Assembly: GCF_002224485.1 (NCBI RefSeq)
Contig: NZ_CP022463.1
Span: 1,398,817 to 1,462,816 of the forward strand
DNA from: Sinomonas sp. R1AF57
Lineage (GTDB): Bacteria; Actinomycetota; Actinomycetes; Actinomycetales; Micrococcaceae
Length of the DNA stretch: 64,000 nt
Reading direction: 5' to 3'
Below are positions 35,484 through 48,296 of this stretch, piece after piece (the stretch's first letter is position 1; every line of letters starts with the position of its first letter). The translations under genes and the position numbers were made by a program. Under the pieces are notes generated by a model. It worked only from the letters and a program-made list of their open reading frames with translations. It was not told the DNA's origin and ran no database searches.

Positions 35484-36719
35484 GTGGCAGCACCGCAGAA
35501 CTACTTGGCCGTCATCAAGGTCGTCGGCATCGGCGGCGGTGGCGTGAACGCAGTCAACCGCATGATCGAAGTCGGTCTGCGAGGGGTCGAATTCATCGCC
35601 ATCAACACGGACGCCCAGGCGCTGCTCATGAGCGACGCGGACGTCAAGCTCGACGTCGGGCGTGAGCTCACGCGTGGCCTCGGCGCGGGTGCAAACCCCG
35701 AGGTCGGGCGCCAGGCGGCAGAGGACCACGCGGACGAGATCGAAGAGGTCCTGCGCGGGGCCGACATGGTCTTCGTCACCGCTGGCGAGGGCGGCGGCAC
35801 CGGCACCGGCGGTGCGCCCGTCGTCGCCCGGATCGCCCGTTCGCTCGGCGCGCTCACCATCGGCGTCGTGACCCGCCCGTTCACGTTCGAGGGCCGCCGC
35901 CGCGCGACCTCGGCGGAGAACGGCATCGAGGCGCTGCGCGACGAGGTCGACACCCTCATCGTCATCCCGAACGACAGGCTGCTCTCGATCAGCGACCGCA
36001 ACGTCTCCGTGCTCGACGCCTTCCGCTCCGCGGACCAGGTCCTGCTCTCCGGTGTCCAGGGCATTACGGACCTCATCACGACCCCCGGCCTCATCAACCT
36101 CGACTTCGCGGACGTCAAGTCCGTCATGCAGGGCGCGGGCTCCGCGCTCATGGGCATCGGCTCGGCGCGCGGAGAGGACCGCGCCGTCAAGGCCGCCGAG
36201 CTCGCCATCGCCTCCCCGCTCCTCGAGGCCTCGATCGACGGCGCCCACGGCGTCCTGCTGTCCATCCAGGGCGGCAGCGACCTCGGCCTCTTCGAGATCA
36301 ACGAGGCCGCGCGCCTCGTCCAGGAGGTCGCCCACCCCGAGGCCAACATCATCTTCGGTGCGGTGATCGACGACGCGCTCGGAGACGAGGCCCGCGTCAC
36401 GGTGATCGCGGCGGGCTTCGACGATGTCAGGGCGACCTCGCCGTCGCTCGAGGACGTCAAGTCAGCGCAGGCGCAGGCGTCCCAGCCCGCCGCAGCGCCC
36501 CAGCAGCCGGCTGGCCCGTCGGCCGTGCCTGCCGCCCCCGTGTCTGCCCCGCGCTCGTCCCAGCCTGCCCCCGCGCATGCCGGCCTGAGCCAGTGGAGCC
36601 AGGGCCGCACCGGCATCCCCGCCGACACGGGCTTCGACGTCGAGCTCCCCGCCGTGGTTGAGCCGGACCTGTCCGGGGCACGGAACGACGACCTCGACGT
36701 GCCCGACTTCCTCAAGTGA
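35484..36719 (+). CDS. ftsZ: Cell division GTPase FtsZ
   Basis: 411 residues. Tubulin-like GTPase forming the Z ring. The tubulin signature [13 protein letters not shown] is present, preceded by the [15 protein letters not shown] nucleotide-binding start, and followed by [11 protein letters not shown] and NDRLL. A Pro/Ala-rich linker (about 325-390) leads to the conserved C-terminal peptide [10 protein letters not shown], which binds SepF and other anchors. GTG 35484 has AGGGA upstream. GTGA overlap with pgeF. The long leader and AT-rich element indicate transcription independent of ftsQ. Confidence 0.98.
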   Translation: MAAPQNYLAVIKVVGIGGGGVNAVNRMIEVGLRGVEFIAINTDAQALLMSDADVKLDVGRELTRGLGAGANPEVGRQAAEDHADEIEEVLRGADMVFVTAGEGGGTGTGGAPVVARIARSLGALTIGVVTRPFTFEGRRRATSAENGIEALRDEVDTLIVIPNDRLLSISDRNVSVLDAFRSADQVLLSGVQGITDLITTPGLINLDFADVKSVMQGAGSALMGIGSARGEDRAVKAAELAIASPLLEASIDGAHGVLLSIQGGSDLGLFEINEAARLVQEVAHPEANIIFGAVIDDALGDEARVTVIAAGFDDVRATSPSLEDVKSAQAQASQPAAAPQQPAGPSAVPAAPVSAPRSSQPAPAHAGLSQWSQGRTGIPADTGFDVELPAVVEPDLSGARNDDLDVPDFLK

Positions 36720-37441
36720 ACAGCAGCACGGCCGAGTCTCCGTCTGCACTGGGGCTCTTCTGGTGGCGCCGGGACATCCGTCCCGGCGTCACCGCCGCGT
36801 TCACCCGCGTGGAGGCGGGGAACCTCGCCTTCCATGTGGGCTCGGACGACGGCGCCGTGGCCCGCCACCGGGCGGCGCTCGCGCAGGAGGCCGGGGTCGG
36901 GTCCTTCCAGTACATGAGCCAGGTGCACGGGGCCGAAGCCGTGTGGGCCGGGGAAGAGCCCGCCCCCACGGCGGACGCGCTCCTGTCGCGCGGCGAGCCG
37001 CTGGCGGTGATGGTGGCGGACTGCGTCCCGATCGTGGTCGCCGGGTCGTTCGACGACGGGACCCCGGCGCTGGCCGCCGTGCACGCAGGGCGCCCCGGCC
37101 TTGTCGCCGGCGTGGTCCCTTCCGCTGTCAGCCGCCTGAGGGACGCTGGCGCACGGGACCTCGAGGCCTGGATCGGCCCGAGCATCTGCGGCGCATGCTA
37201 CGAAGTGCCCGAGGCGATGCGCTCCGACGTGGACGCCGTGGTGCCCGGGACCGCGGCGGAGACGCGCTGGGGGACCGCGGCGCTCGACCTGCCCACCGGC
37301 GTCGTGCGCCAGCTCCGTGCGGCCGAGGTGCCGGTGCACACCGAGGCGTGGGCCTGCACCTACGAGCACGACGAGCTGTTCTCCCACCGCCGGGCTCCAG
37401 GCGTGGGTCGTTTTGCTGGCCTCGTGTGGACCCATGACTGA
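36716..37441 (+). CDS. pgeF: Peptidoglycan editing factor PgeF (multicopper polyphenol oxidase family, YlmD)
   Basis: 241 residues, DUF152/YfiH family. Conserved [19 protein letters not shown] (metal-binding Cys), [13 protein letters not shown] (His; usually HAGWRG, here HAGRPG) and [12 protein letters not shown]. In E. coli YfiH removes wrongly incorporated residues from the peptidoglycan precursor; in Gram-positives the gene follows ftsZ. GTG 36716 overlaps the ftsZ stop, and the end overlaps yggS by 8 nt, so the three genes are coupled. Confidence 0.88.
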   Translation: MNSSTAESPSALGLFWWRRDIRPGVTAAFTRVEAGNLAFHVGSDDGAVARHRAALAQEAGVGSFQYMSQVHGAEAVWAGEEPAPTADALLSRGEPLAVMVADCVPIVVAGSFDDGTPALAAVHAGRPGLVAGVVPSAVSRLRDAGARDLEAWIGPSICGACYEVPEAMRSDVDAVVPGTAAETRWGTAALDLPTGVVRQLRAAEVPVHTEAWACTYEHDELFSHRRAPGVGRFAGLVWTHD

Positions 37442-38156
37442 GGAGCCCGGGACCGAGGCGAGGCGCCGTCAGCTTGCGGGCAGTCTGGAGCGCGTCCGCG
37501 AACGCATCCGCCGTGCGACCGAGGCCGCGGGAAGAGACTCCGAGCCGGCGCTCATCGTCGTGACGAAGTTCCATCCCGCATCCGACGTCCGCCTGCTTGC
37601 CGAGCTCGGGGTCCGTGACGTCGGCGAGAACCGGGACCAGGAAGCCGCTGCGAAGGCTGCCGAGCTCAAGGAACTGCCGCTCGCCTGGCACTTCATCGGC
37701 CAGCTGCAGACGAACAAGGCCAAGAGCGTGGTCCGCTACGCGGATGCGGTGCACTCTGTGGATCGGGCATCGCTGGTGTCAGCCCTCGGGAAGGCCGTGG
37801 CCGCCTCTGGCCGGAGCCGCGTGCTCGACTGCCTCGTCCAGGTCAACCTCGACCCCCAGGCTGCGCCGGGACGCGGCGGCGCCCTTCCTGGGGAAGTCTC
37901 CGGGCTCTCCGACCTTCTGGCGGGGACCGAGGGGCTTCGTCTGGCGGGAGTCATGGCGGTCGCGCCGCTCGGGGAGGACCCAGCTGAGGCGTTCGCCAGG
38001 CTGGCGTCGATCGCGGAGCAGATGCAGCGGCGCCATCCCGGCGCGGACATGGTCTCTGCGGGCATGACCCAGGACCTCGAGCAGGCTGTGGCCGCGGGTG
38101 CGACACACCTGCGGATTGGCACCGATGTCCTCGGCACGCGACCGCGCGTGCGATAG
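37434..38156 (+). CDS. yggS: YggS-family pyridoxal phosphate homeostasis protein
   Basis: 240 residues, PLP-binding TIM-barrel protein without known catalysis; it buffers cellular PLP and amino/keto acid balance. The PLP lysine lies in VVTKFHP; later [21 protein letters not shown] and [23 protein letters not shown] are family signatures. ATG 37434 overlaps pgeF. It normally sits between ftsZ and sepF in actinobacteria, as here. Confidence 0.94.
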   Translation: MTEEPGTEARRRQLAGSLERVRERIRRATEAAGRDSEPALIVVTKFHPASDVRLLAELGVRDVGENRDQEAAAKAAELKELPLAWHFIGQLQTNKAKSVVRYADAVHSVDRASLVSALGKAVAASGRSRVLDCLVQVNLDPQAAPGRGGALPGEVSGLSDLLAGTEGLRLAGVMAVAPLGEDPAEAFARLASIAEQMQRRHPGADMVSAGMTQDLEQAVAAGATHLRIGTDVLGTRPRVR

Positions 38157-38163
38157 CTTCAGT

Positions 38164-38199
38164 AGCGCCGGGACCTTCTGGGCCGAGCGACCCGGCGCT
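38164..38199 (+). other. Hairpin between yggS and sepF
   Basis: AGCGCCGGG (38164-38172) and CCCGGCGCT (38191-38199) form a perfect 9-bp stem with an 18-nt loop. Without a T tract it is at most a weak terminator. Confidence 0.35.
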
Positions 38200-38236
38200 G
38201 CGGTGCACCCAGCCCGGCCCGAGGACAGGAGTCGAG

Positions 38237-38752
38237 ATGGCTGGCGCTCTGCGCAAGACGATGATCTACCTCGGTCTGGCGGACGGCGAGGAGCAGTTCG
38301 AGACCGAGGCCACCCACGCACGGACGGAAGAGGAACAGCCTGTGCACACCGAGCGCGAAGAACGCCGTCAGGCCCTGGCCACCCGCGAGCCGTCCCCGGC
38401 CGAGGTCGAGGAGTACCGGGCGCCCGTGACTCCCATCAAGCGGGCAGCGTCGGTGCGCGAGGACGGCGCCCTGCGGCAGATCACCACGGTCCACCCGCGC
38501 TCGTACAATGATGCCAAGGTCATCGGCGAGAGCTTCCGGGAGGGTATCCCCGTGATCATGAACGTCACGGACATGGGCGAGGCGGACGCGAAGCGCCTCG
38601 TCGACTTCTCCGCAGGCCTCGTCTTCGGTCTCCACGGAAGCATCGAGCGGGTGACCAACAAGGTGTTCCTCCTGTCGCCGTCCAACGTCGAGGTGCTGGG
38701 CGAGGACAAGAAGGTCGCCGACGGCCAGACCACCTTCTTCAACCAGAGCTGA
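38237..38752 (+). CDS. sepF: Cell division protein SepF
   Basis: 171 residues. Membrane-binding FtsZ anchor. Starts with the amphipathic helix [14 protein letters not shown], has an acidic linker (about 15-75), then the SepF core ([25 protein letters not shown]...[16 protein letters not shown]...FLLSP). ATG 38237 has AGGAG at 5 nt. In actinobacteria, which lack FtsA, SepF is the main membrane tether of FtsZ. yggT follows 8 nt later. Confidence 0.96.
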   Translation: MAGALRKTMIYLGLADGEEQFETEATHARTEEEQPVHTEREERRQALATREPSPAEVEEYRAPVTPIKRAASVREDGALRQITTVHPRSYNDAKVIGESFREGIPVIMNVTDMGEADAKRLVDFSAGLVFGLHGSIERVTNKVFLLSPSNVEVLGEDKKVADGQTTFFNQS

Positions 38753-38760
38753 GGGCCTCG

Positions 38761-39048
38761 ATGGGCATCCTGTTCGCACTCCTGTACCTGCTCCTCGAGG
38801 TGTTCTTCATCGCACTCGTCAGCAGGCTCGTGTTCGACTGGGTGCAGTCCTTCGCGCGCACGTGGAGGCCGCGCGGCGCGTCGCTTGTCGCGGCAAGCGC
38901 GGTCTATTCGGTGACGGATCCGCCGATGAGGCTGTCGCGCCGCTGGTTCAAGCCGCTCCGCATGGGTGCGATGAGCCTCGACCTGGCCTTCATCATCCTC
39001 GTGATCGCGGTCGTCATCGCTATGGCGATCGTCAGGAATCTCGCGTAG
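38761..39048 (+). CDS. YggT-family membrane protein
   Basis: 95 residues with two hydrophobic segments (about 3-24 and 74-93) and the family region DPPMRLSRRWFKPLRMGAMSLD between them. YggT proteins sit beside sepF and divIVA in Gram-positives and are thought to act in osmotic tolerance or envelope assembly; the mechanism is unknown. ATG 38761 with GAGGG upstream, 8 nt after sepF. Confidence 0.9.
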   Translation: MGILFALLYLLLEVFFIALVSRLVFDWVQSFARTWRPRGASLVAASAVYSVTDPPMRLSRRWFKPLRMGAMSLDLAFIILVIAVVIAMAIVRNLA

Positions 39049-39186
39049 GTTCGAGGCCAACAGCACCGGCCGGGCCACGCTGTCAACCCCGTAGACGGGC
39101 GTCAGGTGGAGCGGCGGGTAACAAATTCGATACGGTAGACACGGTGGCGGTAGCTGCCTGACTGACTAGACCAATGAGGTGAGCAG

Positions 39187-39831
39187 ATGGCTCTGACGCC
39201 AGAAGACGTTGTCAACAAGCGCTTTCAGCCGACCAAGTTCCGCGAGGGCTACGATCAGGATGAAGTCGACGACTTCCTGGACGAGATTGTCATCGAGCTG
39301 CGCCGCCTGAACCAGGAGAACGACGAGCTCCGCAAGAAGGTCGCCGAGCTCACGGGGAAGCAGGGAGGCCCGCAGGCCGCGGAGAAGCCGGTCCAGGCCG
39401 CTCCGGTCCGCGAGGAGGCCAAGCCCGAGCCGGTCAAGGAGGTCGCTCCCGCTCCTGGCCCCGCCGCTCCGGCTGCACCGTCCGGTGCTGGCCGCTCGTC
39501 GGTGGCCGAGTCCGCCGCAGGCCTGCTCGCCATGGCCCAGCAGATGCACGACAAGCACGTGCAGGACGGTCTCGACCAGCGCGACAAGATCATCGCCGAG
39601 GCGCAGATCGAGGCCAGCAGCCTCGTCAACGACGCGCAGGAGAAGTCCCGCAAGACCCTTGGCGCCCTCGAGCAGCAGCGCTCTGTGCTCGAGCGCAAGG
39701 TCGAGCAGCTGCGCGGGTTCGAGCGCGACTACCGCTCGCGCCTCAAGGCCTACATCGAGGGCCAGCTCCGCGACCTCGAGGCCCGCGGTTCCGTGGCCGC
39801 CTCGGAGATCACCGACAACGCAGAGGTCTGA
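39187..39831 (+). CDS. divIVA: DivIVA / Wag31 polar growth protein
   Basis: 214 residues. Coiled-coil protein that marks negatively curved membrane and directs polar wall growth in actinobacteria. The N-terminal domain MALTPEDVVNKRFQPTKFREGYDQDEVDDFLDE is nearly invariant; it is followed by a first coiled coil, a Pro/Ala/Glu-rich linker (about 58-100) and a long second coiled coil (about 115-205). ATG 39187 is preceded by GAGGTGAG. It is a likely kinase target (Wag31 is phosphorylated in mycobacteria), though the target site is not certain here. A strong hairpin follows the gene. Confidence 0.97.
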   Translation: MALTPEDVVNKRFQPTKFREGYDQDEVDDFLDEIVIELRRLNQENDELRKKVAELTGKQGGPQAAEKPVQAAPVREEAKPEPVKEVAPAPGPAAPAAPSGAGRSSVAESAAGLLAMAQQMHDKHVQDGLDQRDKIIAEAQIEASSLVNDAQEKSRKTLGALEQQRSVLERKVEQLRGFERDYRSRLKAYIEGQLRDLEARGSVAASEITDNAEV

Positions 39832-39845
39832 GCCGCCTCAGCACG

Positions 39846-39882
39846 CGACGCCGGTGGCTGCCTGGAGCAGCCGCCGGCGTCG
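39846..39882 (+). terminator. Terminator after divIVA
   Basis: Stem of 9 + 6 bp with one mismatch and a 5-nt loop (39846-39854/39874-39882 and 39856-39861/39867-39872), 15 nt after the divIVA stop. The tail is TCCTGCC, not a T run. It may also attenuate lspA. Confidence 0.65.
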
Positions 39883-39902
39883 TCCTGCCACCGGAAAGAA
39901 GC

Positions 39903-40466
39903 ATGGAACCCACCTCTCCCACCCCCGGGCCGGTCACGCCGGCCCGCCGTCGCATCGGGCTTCTCGTCCTCCTCGCGGCGGCCGCCTACGTCCTCGACCA
40001 GCTGACGAAGCTGTGGGTGACGGGCACGATGGTCGAGGGCGAGCGGATTCCGGTGCTGCCGCCGCTGCTGCAGTGGTACTACATCCGCAATTCGGGTGCG
40101 GCGTTCTCCATCGGCGAGGGCGTCACGTGGGTGTTCACCATCATCATGACCGTGGTGTCTGTGGCCATCGTCGCCTACTCGCGGAAGGTCCGGTCGGCCG
40201 GGTGGGCGGTGGGCCTCGGACTCGTGCTGGGCGGCGCTCTGGGCAACCTCACTGATCGGCTCTTCCGTGAGCCGTCCTTCGGCATGGGGCACGTGGTGGA
40301 CTTCATCTCCCTGCCGAACTTCGCGATCTTCAACCTCGCGGACTCCGCCGTGGTCGTCGGGGTCTCCCTCATCTGCCTCCTGACGCTGCGGGGCATCTCC
40401 CCGGACGGCACGCGTGCGGCCAAGAAGGCCGTCACGGACGAGGCCCCGGGTGACGGGCGTGCCTGA
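39903..40466 (+). CDS. lspA: Lipoprotein signal peptidase (signal peptidase II)
   Basis: 187 residues, four transmembrane helices, aspartic membrane protease that cuts signal peptides of lipoproteins such as the one at 17096-17665. Catalytic Asps lie in the conserved [12 protein letters not shown] and [21 protein letters not shown] motifs. ATG 39903 with GGAAAGAAG upstream. It overlaps rluD; the pair lspA-rluD is conserved in many bacteria. Confidence 0.95.
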   Translation: MEPTSPTPGPVTPARRRIGLLVLLAAAAYVLDQLTKLWVTGTMVEGERIPVLPPLLQWYYIRNSGAAFSIGEGVTWVFTIIMTVVSVAIVAYSRKVRSAGWAVGLGLVLGGALGNLTDRLFREPSFGMGHVVDFISLPNFAIFNLADSAVVVGVSLICLLTLRGISPDGTRAAKKAVTDEAPGDGRA

Positions 40467-41385
40467 GCGCGTCGTCGTCCCGGAGGGACTGTCCGGTGCA
40501 CGTGCCGACGCCGTGCTCGGAGAGCTGCTCGGGCTCTCGCGCTCCGCGGCGGCAGCCCTGTTGGCGGGCGGCCATGTGGCGCTGCGGGGCAAGGCGGTCG
40601 CGAAGTCGACCAAGCTCGCCGCGGGCGACGCGCTCGAGATCGAGCGGCCAGCGGTACGTGATCCCCTGGAAGTGGTGGTGGAGAAGGTGGACGGACTCGA
40701 CATCCTCATCGACGACGAGGACTTCGTGGTCGTCGACAAGCCCGTGGGCGTCGCCGCGCACCCTTCACCCGGCTGGGTGGGCCCCACCGTCGTCGGCGGC
40801 CTCGCCGGTGCCGGCTTCCGCATCTCGACCTCGGGGGCCCCCGAACGCGCGGGGATCGTCCACCGGCTCGACGTCGGGACCTCCGGCGCGATGGTCGTGG
40901 CCAAGACCGAGCATGCCTACACCGTGCTGAAGCAGGCATTCAAGGACCGCACCGTCGAGAAGGTCTACCACGCGGTCGTGCAGGGCATGCCTGACCCGCT
41001 CGAGGGCACCATCGATGCTCCCATCGGCCGGCACCCGGGCTACGACTGGCGCTTCGCGGTGGTCGAGGACGGGCGCCCGTCTGTCACCCACTACGAGGTC
41101 ATCGAGGCGTTCGGGCGGGCCAGCCTCGTGGAGATCCACCTCGAGACAGGCCGGACTCACCAGATCCGTGTGCACTTCGCCGCCCTGCACCATCCATGCG
41201 CGGGTGACCTGACGTACGGCGCGGACCCGCGCCTCGCCGCCGACCTGGGCCTCACGCGCCAGTGGCTGCACGCGTATCGGCTCGCGTTCGCGCACCCGCG
41301 CACCGGCGAGCGCGTCGAGGCAGTGAGCCCCTATCCCGTGGACCTCCAGTACGCGCTCGAGACGCTGCGCGGAGGCCGCGTCTAG
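40450..41385 (+). CDS. rluD: RluA-family 23S rRNA pseudouridine synthase (RluD type)
   Basis: 311 residues. An N-terminal S4 RNA-binding domain ([25 protein letters not shown]) precedes the catalytic domain with the [17 protein letters not shown] motif, where Asp of HRLD is the catalytic residue, and the [12 protein letters not shown] motif. It should convert uridines in 23S rRNA helix 69 or a related site. GTG 40450 has GAGG 6 nt upstream; GTG 40459 is possible. Overlaps lspA by 17 nt. Confidence 0.93.
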   Translation: MTGVPERVVVPEGLSGARADAVLGELLGLSRSAAAALLAGGHVALRGKAVAKSTKLAAGDALEIERPAVRDPLEVVVEKVDGLDILIDDEDFVVVDKPVGVAAHPSPGWVGPTVVGGLAGAGFRISTSGAPERAGIVHRLDVGTSGAMVVAKTEHAYTVLKQAFKDRTVEKVYHAVVQGMPDPLEGTIDAPIGRHPGYDWRFAVVEDGRPSVTHYEVIEAFGRASLVEIHLETGRTHQIRVHFAALHHPCAGDLTYGADPRLAADLGLTRQWLHAYRLAFAHPRTGERVEAVSPYPVDLQYALETLRGGRV

Positions 41386-41463
41386 CGCTTCGCGGCCCGT
41401 TGACCCGGCCCACCTCGCGCCCTACTCTCTGGGCAGGACCGGCCATTCCGGGGCGGAGGAGCC

Positions 41464-42048
41464 ATGGACGCGAGGGAGCAGAGCCGTCGGAAGGCGGCGG
41501 TCGTGGCGATTGCCGGCGGCGTGGTGTGGGGGATCGGCATCAGTCCCGTTCCCAGGGTGTACACCGAGCCGGACGCGGAACGGCGGCTCGCGCTCCTCAG
41601 CGCCGGCCGCCGCTCCTGGACAGTGGGGGAGCACCTCGCTGCCGCGGGTACCGCGGCCGTCCCCGCAGCCTTCGCGCGTCTGGCGCAGTCCCTGCCGCAG
41701 GGCCGCGCGAAGACACTGGCCGCAGTCGCCGCGGGCGCGCTGACGGCGGGAGCGCCGTTCTTCGTGTGGGAGCTCGCTGTGCGCACCGCGGACATCGAGC
41801 GATTCGCCTACCGCCGCATGCCGGCCTGGCCGTTCGCGACGTACGCGTGGCTCCATGTGGCCGCATTGGCCTCTCTGGCCGGCGCCCTCGCCACCCTGCC
41901 GGGCCACGGGACCGAGGCCGCCGTCGTCGGGCTGGTCGGCCTCGTGAGCGCCGGCGCGCTCGTGAAGACCGGGGACATGGTGCCCGCGGTGTTCTACCTG
42001 GGGGAGCAGGTCGCCGCGGCAAGCTTCGCCCGGCGCACGGTGCGCTGA
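41464..42048 (+). CDS. Membrane protein of unknown function
   Basis: 194 residues; I do not recognise a family. It has four or five hydrophobic segments (about 12-30, 62-76, 82-104, 120-142, 148-164), the last ones strongly hydrophobic, and no signal peptide cleavage site. ATG 41464 has GAGGAG close upstream, and a TACTCT box at 41423-41428 could be its -10. A clear terminator follows, so it is a single-gene unit between rluD and dnaE. Codon use resembles its neighbours. Confidence 0.7.
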   Translation: MDAREQSRRKAAVVAIAGGVVWGIGISPVPRVYTEPDAERRLALLSAGRRSWTVGEHLAAAGTAAVPAAFARLAQSLPQGRAKTLAAVAAGALTAGAPFFVWELAVRTADIERFAYRRMPAWPFATYAWLHVAALASLAGALATLPGHGTEAAVVGLVGLVSAGALVKTGDMVPAVFYLGEQVAAASFARRTVR

Positions 42049-42050
42049 GC

Positions 42051-42078
42051 GCACGACGGCGCGTCCCCGCCGTCGTGC
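42051..42078 (+). terminator. Terminator before dnaE
   Basis: An 11-bp perfect stem (42051-42061 with 42068-42078), loop 6 nt, starts 2 nt after the stop of the membrane protein gene and isolates the dnaE promoter. Confidence 0.75.
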
Positions 42079-42105
42079 CTCAGCGAACCCCGGCGGGGCG
42101 GCGCC

Positions 42106-42111
42106 TACACT
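42106..42111 (+). promoter_or_regulatory. -10 element TACACT, leaderless start for dnaE
   Basis: TACACT, 6 nt (GGTTCG), then GTG 42118; no ribosome binding site anywhere near. Confidence 0.6.
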
Positions 42112-42117
42112 GGTTCG

Positions 42118-45661
<3,544 letters not shown>

Positions 45662-45669
<8 letters not shown>

Positions 45670-46240
45670 GGCCGTGGTGACCGGGAACGACGCGGCTGCT
45701 GGCGGGGCGGGTGAACCGACGACGGCGTCGCTCGCCCGCTGGTCGCTCCTTCCCGCCGCGGCGGGGCCCGTGCTCGGGACCGTGTGGTGGCTCGCCGCGC
45801 CCGGCGGGCGGCTCTACGGAGAGGGGAGCAACTACCGCACCTGGGACGAGCGCGACCTCGTGTTCGCCGCCCTCGGCGCCCTCGCCGGCGTCGTGCTCGC
45901 CGTCCTCCTCTCGCTCAGCCGCCGGCGTCCGGGCCTGCCGGCGCGGGGCCTCGCCGCACTGGCCGGCAGCGTCGTTGGAAGCGCCCTCATGTGGGGAACA
46001 GGCCTCCTGCTGGGACGGATCGGCGGTGCGCGCGGTGTGGATCCCCGGCTGGCCGAGTCGGCCTTCGGGCTGCAGTCCCTCAGTGCGATCGCCGTCTGGC
46101 CCGCGATCGCGGCGCTGAGCGTCCTCGCACTCACGACCCTGTGGTGGGTTCCACCCCACCGACCCGGCAGCCATCCGGCAGAGAGCCCGGAGGACGACGA
46201 CGGGAGCAGCGGCGCGAGCGGCCAAGGTGCCGCCGCGTAG
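45662..46240 (+). CDS. Membrane protein of unknown function, coupled to dnaE
   Basis: 192 residues, family not recognised. A short polar N-terminus, then four hydrophobic segments (about 27-46, 68-88, 99-123, 134-162) and a Ser/Glu/Asp-rich tail. ATG 45662 overlaps the dnaE stop by 8 nt (ATGCCTGA), so it is translated after dnaE by coupling. The TAG stop codon forms the first three bases of the hisD -10 box. It may be the DUF2567-like protein often found near dnaE, but I cannot confirm this. Confidence 0.72.
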
Positions 46241-46243
46241 ACT
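46238..46243 (+). promoter_or_regulatory. -10 element TAGACT, leaderless start for hisD
   Basis: TAGACT, 6 nt, then GTG 46250. The TAG is also the stop codon of the upstream gene, so the promoter is embedded in coding sequence. Confidence 0.6.
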
Positions 46244-46249
46244 GGACGG

Positions 46250-47611
46250 GTGACTTCCGACGCCCCGACCCCGACGTTCCGCACCATCGACCTGCGCGGC
46301 CGCAGCCTCGGCCTCGCCGAGCTGCGCGCCGCCGTGCCGCGTCTCGCCGCCGGCGACGGGTCGGGAGTCGAGGACGTGGTGCGGGGCATCATCGCCGACG
46401 TCCGCGGCCGCGGCTTCGGCGCGCTCCGAGAGCTCGCCCAGCGATTCGACGGCGTCGAGCAGCGCCACCCGCGGGTACCGGCGGAGGCGCTCACGGCGGC
46501 CCTCGAGGGGCTCGACGCCGGAGTGCGCGAGGCGCTCACGGAGTCCATTGCCCGCGCCCGGGCCTTCGCGGAGGCGCAGCGCCCCCAGGATGTGACTGTG
46601 CGGCCCGCTGAGGGCGCATCGGTGACGCAGCGGTGGGTCCCCGTGGGCCGCGTGGGCCTCTACGTGCCGGGCGGCCTCGCCGTGTACCCGTCGAGCGTGG
46701 TCATGAACGTCGTCCCGGCCCAGGCAGCCGGGGTTCCGTCGATCGCGCTCGCGTCGCCGCCCCAGAAGGACAACGGCGGCCTCCCGCATCCGACGATCCT
46801 CGCCGCGGCCGCGCTGCTCGGCATCGAGGAGGTCTATGCGATCGGCGGCGCCCAGACCGTCATCGCCTTCGCCTACGGTGTCCCCGCCGGATCTGACGAG
46901 CAGGGAGATCTGGCGCCGATCGAGCCGGTCGACGTCGTGACCGGTCCGGGCAACATCTTTGTCGCGACGGCGAAACGGCTCGTGAAGGGCGTTGTCGGCA
47001 TCGACGCCGAGGCGGGGCCCACCGAGATCGCGATCCTCGCCGACGCGACCGCGGACCCCTCGCTCGTCGCCGCCGACCTCATCAGCCAGGCCGAGCACGA
47101 CCCGCGTGCTGGGTCCGTCCTGGTGACCGACTCTGCCGAGCTCGTGGAGCGTGTCCGCGGCGAGCTCGCCGCGCAGACCTCCCGGACCAAGCACCGCGAC
47201 CGGGTGCTCACGGCGCTGGCCGGGGAGCAGTCCGGGGCCGTGCTGGTCGACAGCCTCGGCGCCGGCATCGCGGTGTGCGACGCCTACGCCGCTGAGCACC
47301 TCGAGATCATGACGGCGGACGCCCCGGCAGTCGCCGCCCGGATCCGCAACGCGGGCGCGATCTTCGTGGGCAACTACAGTCCGGTGAGCCTGGGCGACTA
47401 CTGCGCCGGGTCGAACCACGTCCTCCCCACCAGCGGGACCGCGGCCTTCTCGTCCGGCCTGAACGTCGCGACGTTCCTGCGCGCCATCCAGGTCGTCGAT
47501 TACAGCCAGGCCGCCCTCCGAGGAGTCGCCGGGCACATCCGGAGCCTCTCCGATGCTGAGGACCTCCCTGCGCACGGCGACGCCGTGGACGTCCGCTTCG
47601 CCGGTCGCTGA
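46250..47611 (+). CDS. hisD: Histidinol dehydrogenase
   Basis: 453 residues. Zinc enzyme that oxidises L-histidinol to histidine in two NAD-dependent steps, the end of the pathway. Conserved [48 protein letters not shown] (zinc and catalytic His) and [14 protein letters not shown] (His) are all seen. It is the only his gene visible; the others would be elsewhere or beyond the window. Start GTG 46250 has no ribosome binding site at a useful distance and fits leaderless translation. nrdR follows after 110 nt with its own regulation. Confidence 0.96.
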   Translation: MTSDAPTPTFRTIDLRGRSLGLAELRAAVPRLAAGDGSGVEDVVRGIIADVRGRGFGALRELAQRFDGVEQRHPRVPAEALTAALEGLDAGVREALTESIARARAFAEAQRPQDVTVRPAEGASVTQRWVPVGRVGLYVPGGLAVYPSSVVMNVVPAQAAGVPSIALASPPQKDNGGLPHPTILAAAALLGIEEVYAIGGAQTVIAFAYGVPAGSDEQGDLAPIEPVDVVTGPGNIFVATAKRLVKGVVGIDAEAGPTEIAILADATADPSLVAADLISQAEHDPRAGSVLVTDSAELVERVRGELAAQTSRTKHRDRVLTALAGEQSGAVLVDSLGAGIAVCDAYAAEHLEIMTADAPAVAARIRNAGAIFVGNYSPVSLGDYCAGSNHVLPTSGTAAFSSGLNVATFLRAIQVVDYSQAALRGVAGHIRSLSDAEDLPAHGDAVDVRFAGR

Positions 47612-47640
47612 GGAGGAGGACCTGCGCACGGACCGAGTGC

Positions 47641-47678
47641 GCACTACAAGTAGTGTCAGCAACTACTACATGTAGTGT
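47641..47678 (+). promoter_or_regulatory. Paired NrdR boxes upstream of nrdR
   Basis: Box 1, 47641-47656, has CACTACAAGTAGTG (symmetric about 47648/47649); box 2, 47663-47678, contains ACTACATGTAGT (symmetric about 47670/47671). Centres are 22 bp apart, two helical turns. Both resemble the NrdR box (ACACTATATATAGTGT-like; CACTACATGTTGTG-like forms occur in Streptomyces). They lie just upstream of the -35 position. Confidence 0.75.
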
Positions 47679-47709
47679 TACAGGCTTGTGGTTCCCGACA
47701 CGTTCTCAG

Positions 47710-47715
47710 TACACT
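47710..47715 (+). promoter_or_regulatory. -10 element TACACT, leaderless start for nrdR
   Basis: TACACT, 6 nt, then GTG 47722. A TTGTGG at 47686-47691 is a -35 candidate, 18 nt spacing. Confidence 0.6.
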
Positions 47716-47721
47716 TGACGG

Positions 47722-48186
47722 GTGTACTGCCCGTTCTGCCGTAATCCCGACTCACGCGTCGTCGACAGCCGCATCCAGGACGACGGGGCTGCCATTCGGC
47801 GCCGACGCCAGTGTCCCGAGTGCGGCCGCCGGTTCACGACCCTCGAGACGACGAGCCTGACCGTCATCAAGCGCTCAGGCGCGGGGGAGCCCTTCAGCCG
47901 CTCCAAGGTCATCAACGGAGTGCGCAAGGCGTGTCAGGGCCGTCCGGTGACCGACGACGACCTCGCGCTCCTTGCCCAGGAGGTCGAGGAGGCAATCCGC
48001 GCCGCCGGCTCTGCGGAGATCCAGGCCAACGAGATCGGGCTCGCCATCCTCGGGCCCCTCAAGCGGCTGGACCAGGTTGCGTACCTCCGCTTCGCGAGCG
48101 TCTACCAGGACTTCGAGTCCCTCGAGGACTTCGAGTCGGCGATCAGCGTGCTCCGCGCGGAGCAGGCCAAGGCCGCGGGGGCCTGA
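47722..48186 (+). CDS. nrdR: Transcriptional regulator NrdR
   Basis: 154 residues. Represses ribonucleotide reductase genes when dATP is high. N-terminal zinc ribbon CPFC (3-6) and CPEC (about 31-34) with [15 protein letters not shown], then an ATP-cone domain ([29 protein letters not shown]). In most bacteria it binds two adjacent boxes, and here a pair precedes nrdR itself, suggesting autoregulation. Start GTG 47722 begins with MYCPFC, the standard N-terminus. A strong bidirectional terminator lies between it and the convergent ppgK. Confidence 0.96.
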   Translation: MYCPFCRNPDSRVVDSRIQDDGAAIRRRRQCPECGRRFTTLETTSLTVIKRSGAGEPFSRSKVINGVRKACQGRPVTDDDLALLAQEVEEAIRAAGSAEIQANEIGLAILGPLKRLDQVAYLRFASVYQDFESLEDFESAISVLRAEQAKAAGA

Positions 48187-48224
48187 CACCGCTGCGCCCC
48201 CGTCGCCCCGCCCCCACTACCCGA

Positions 48225-48275
48225 GCACGACGCGGAGGGGCCCGGACAGCGCGTCCGGGCCCCTCGGCGTCGTGC
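48225..48275. terminator. Bidirectional terminator between nrdR and ppgK
   Basis: A stem of 9 bp plus 13 bp with a single mismatch and a 5-nt loop (48225-48247 with 48253-48275), between the converging genes. T tracts are weak on both sides. Confidence 0.8.
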
Positions 48276-48296
48276 GTGGGTTGTCTGGTCTGAGGG

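Noticed and set aside
34101-36335. Minus-strand frame across ftsQ and ftsZ
   Set aside because: Shadow of two well-supported genes and an intergenic promoter; no protein similarity.
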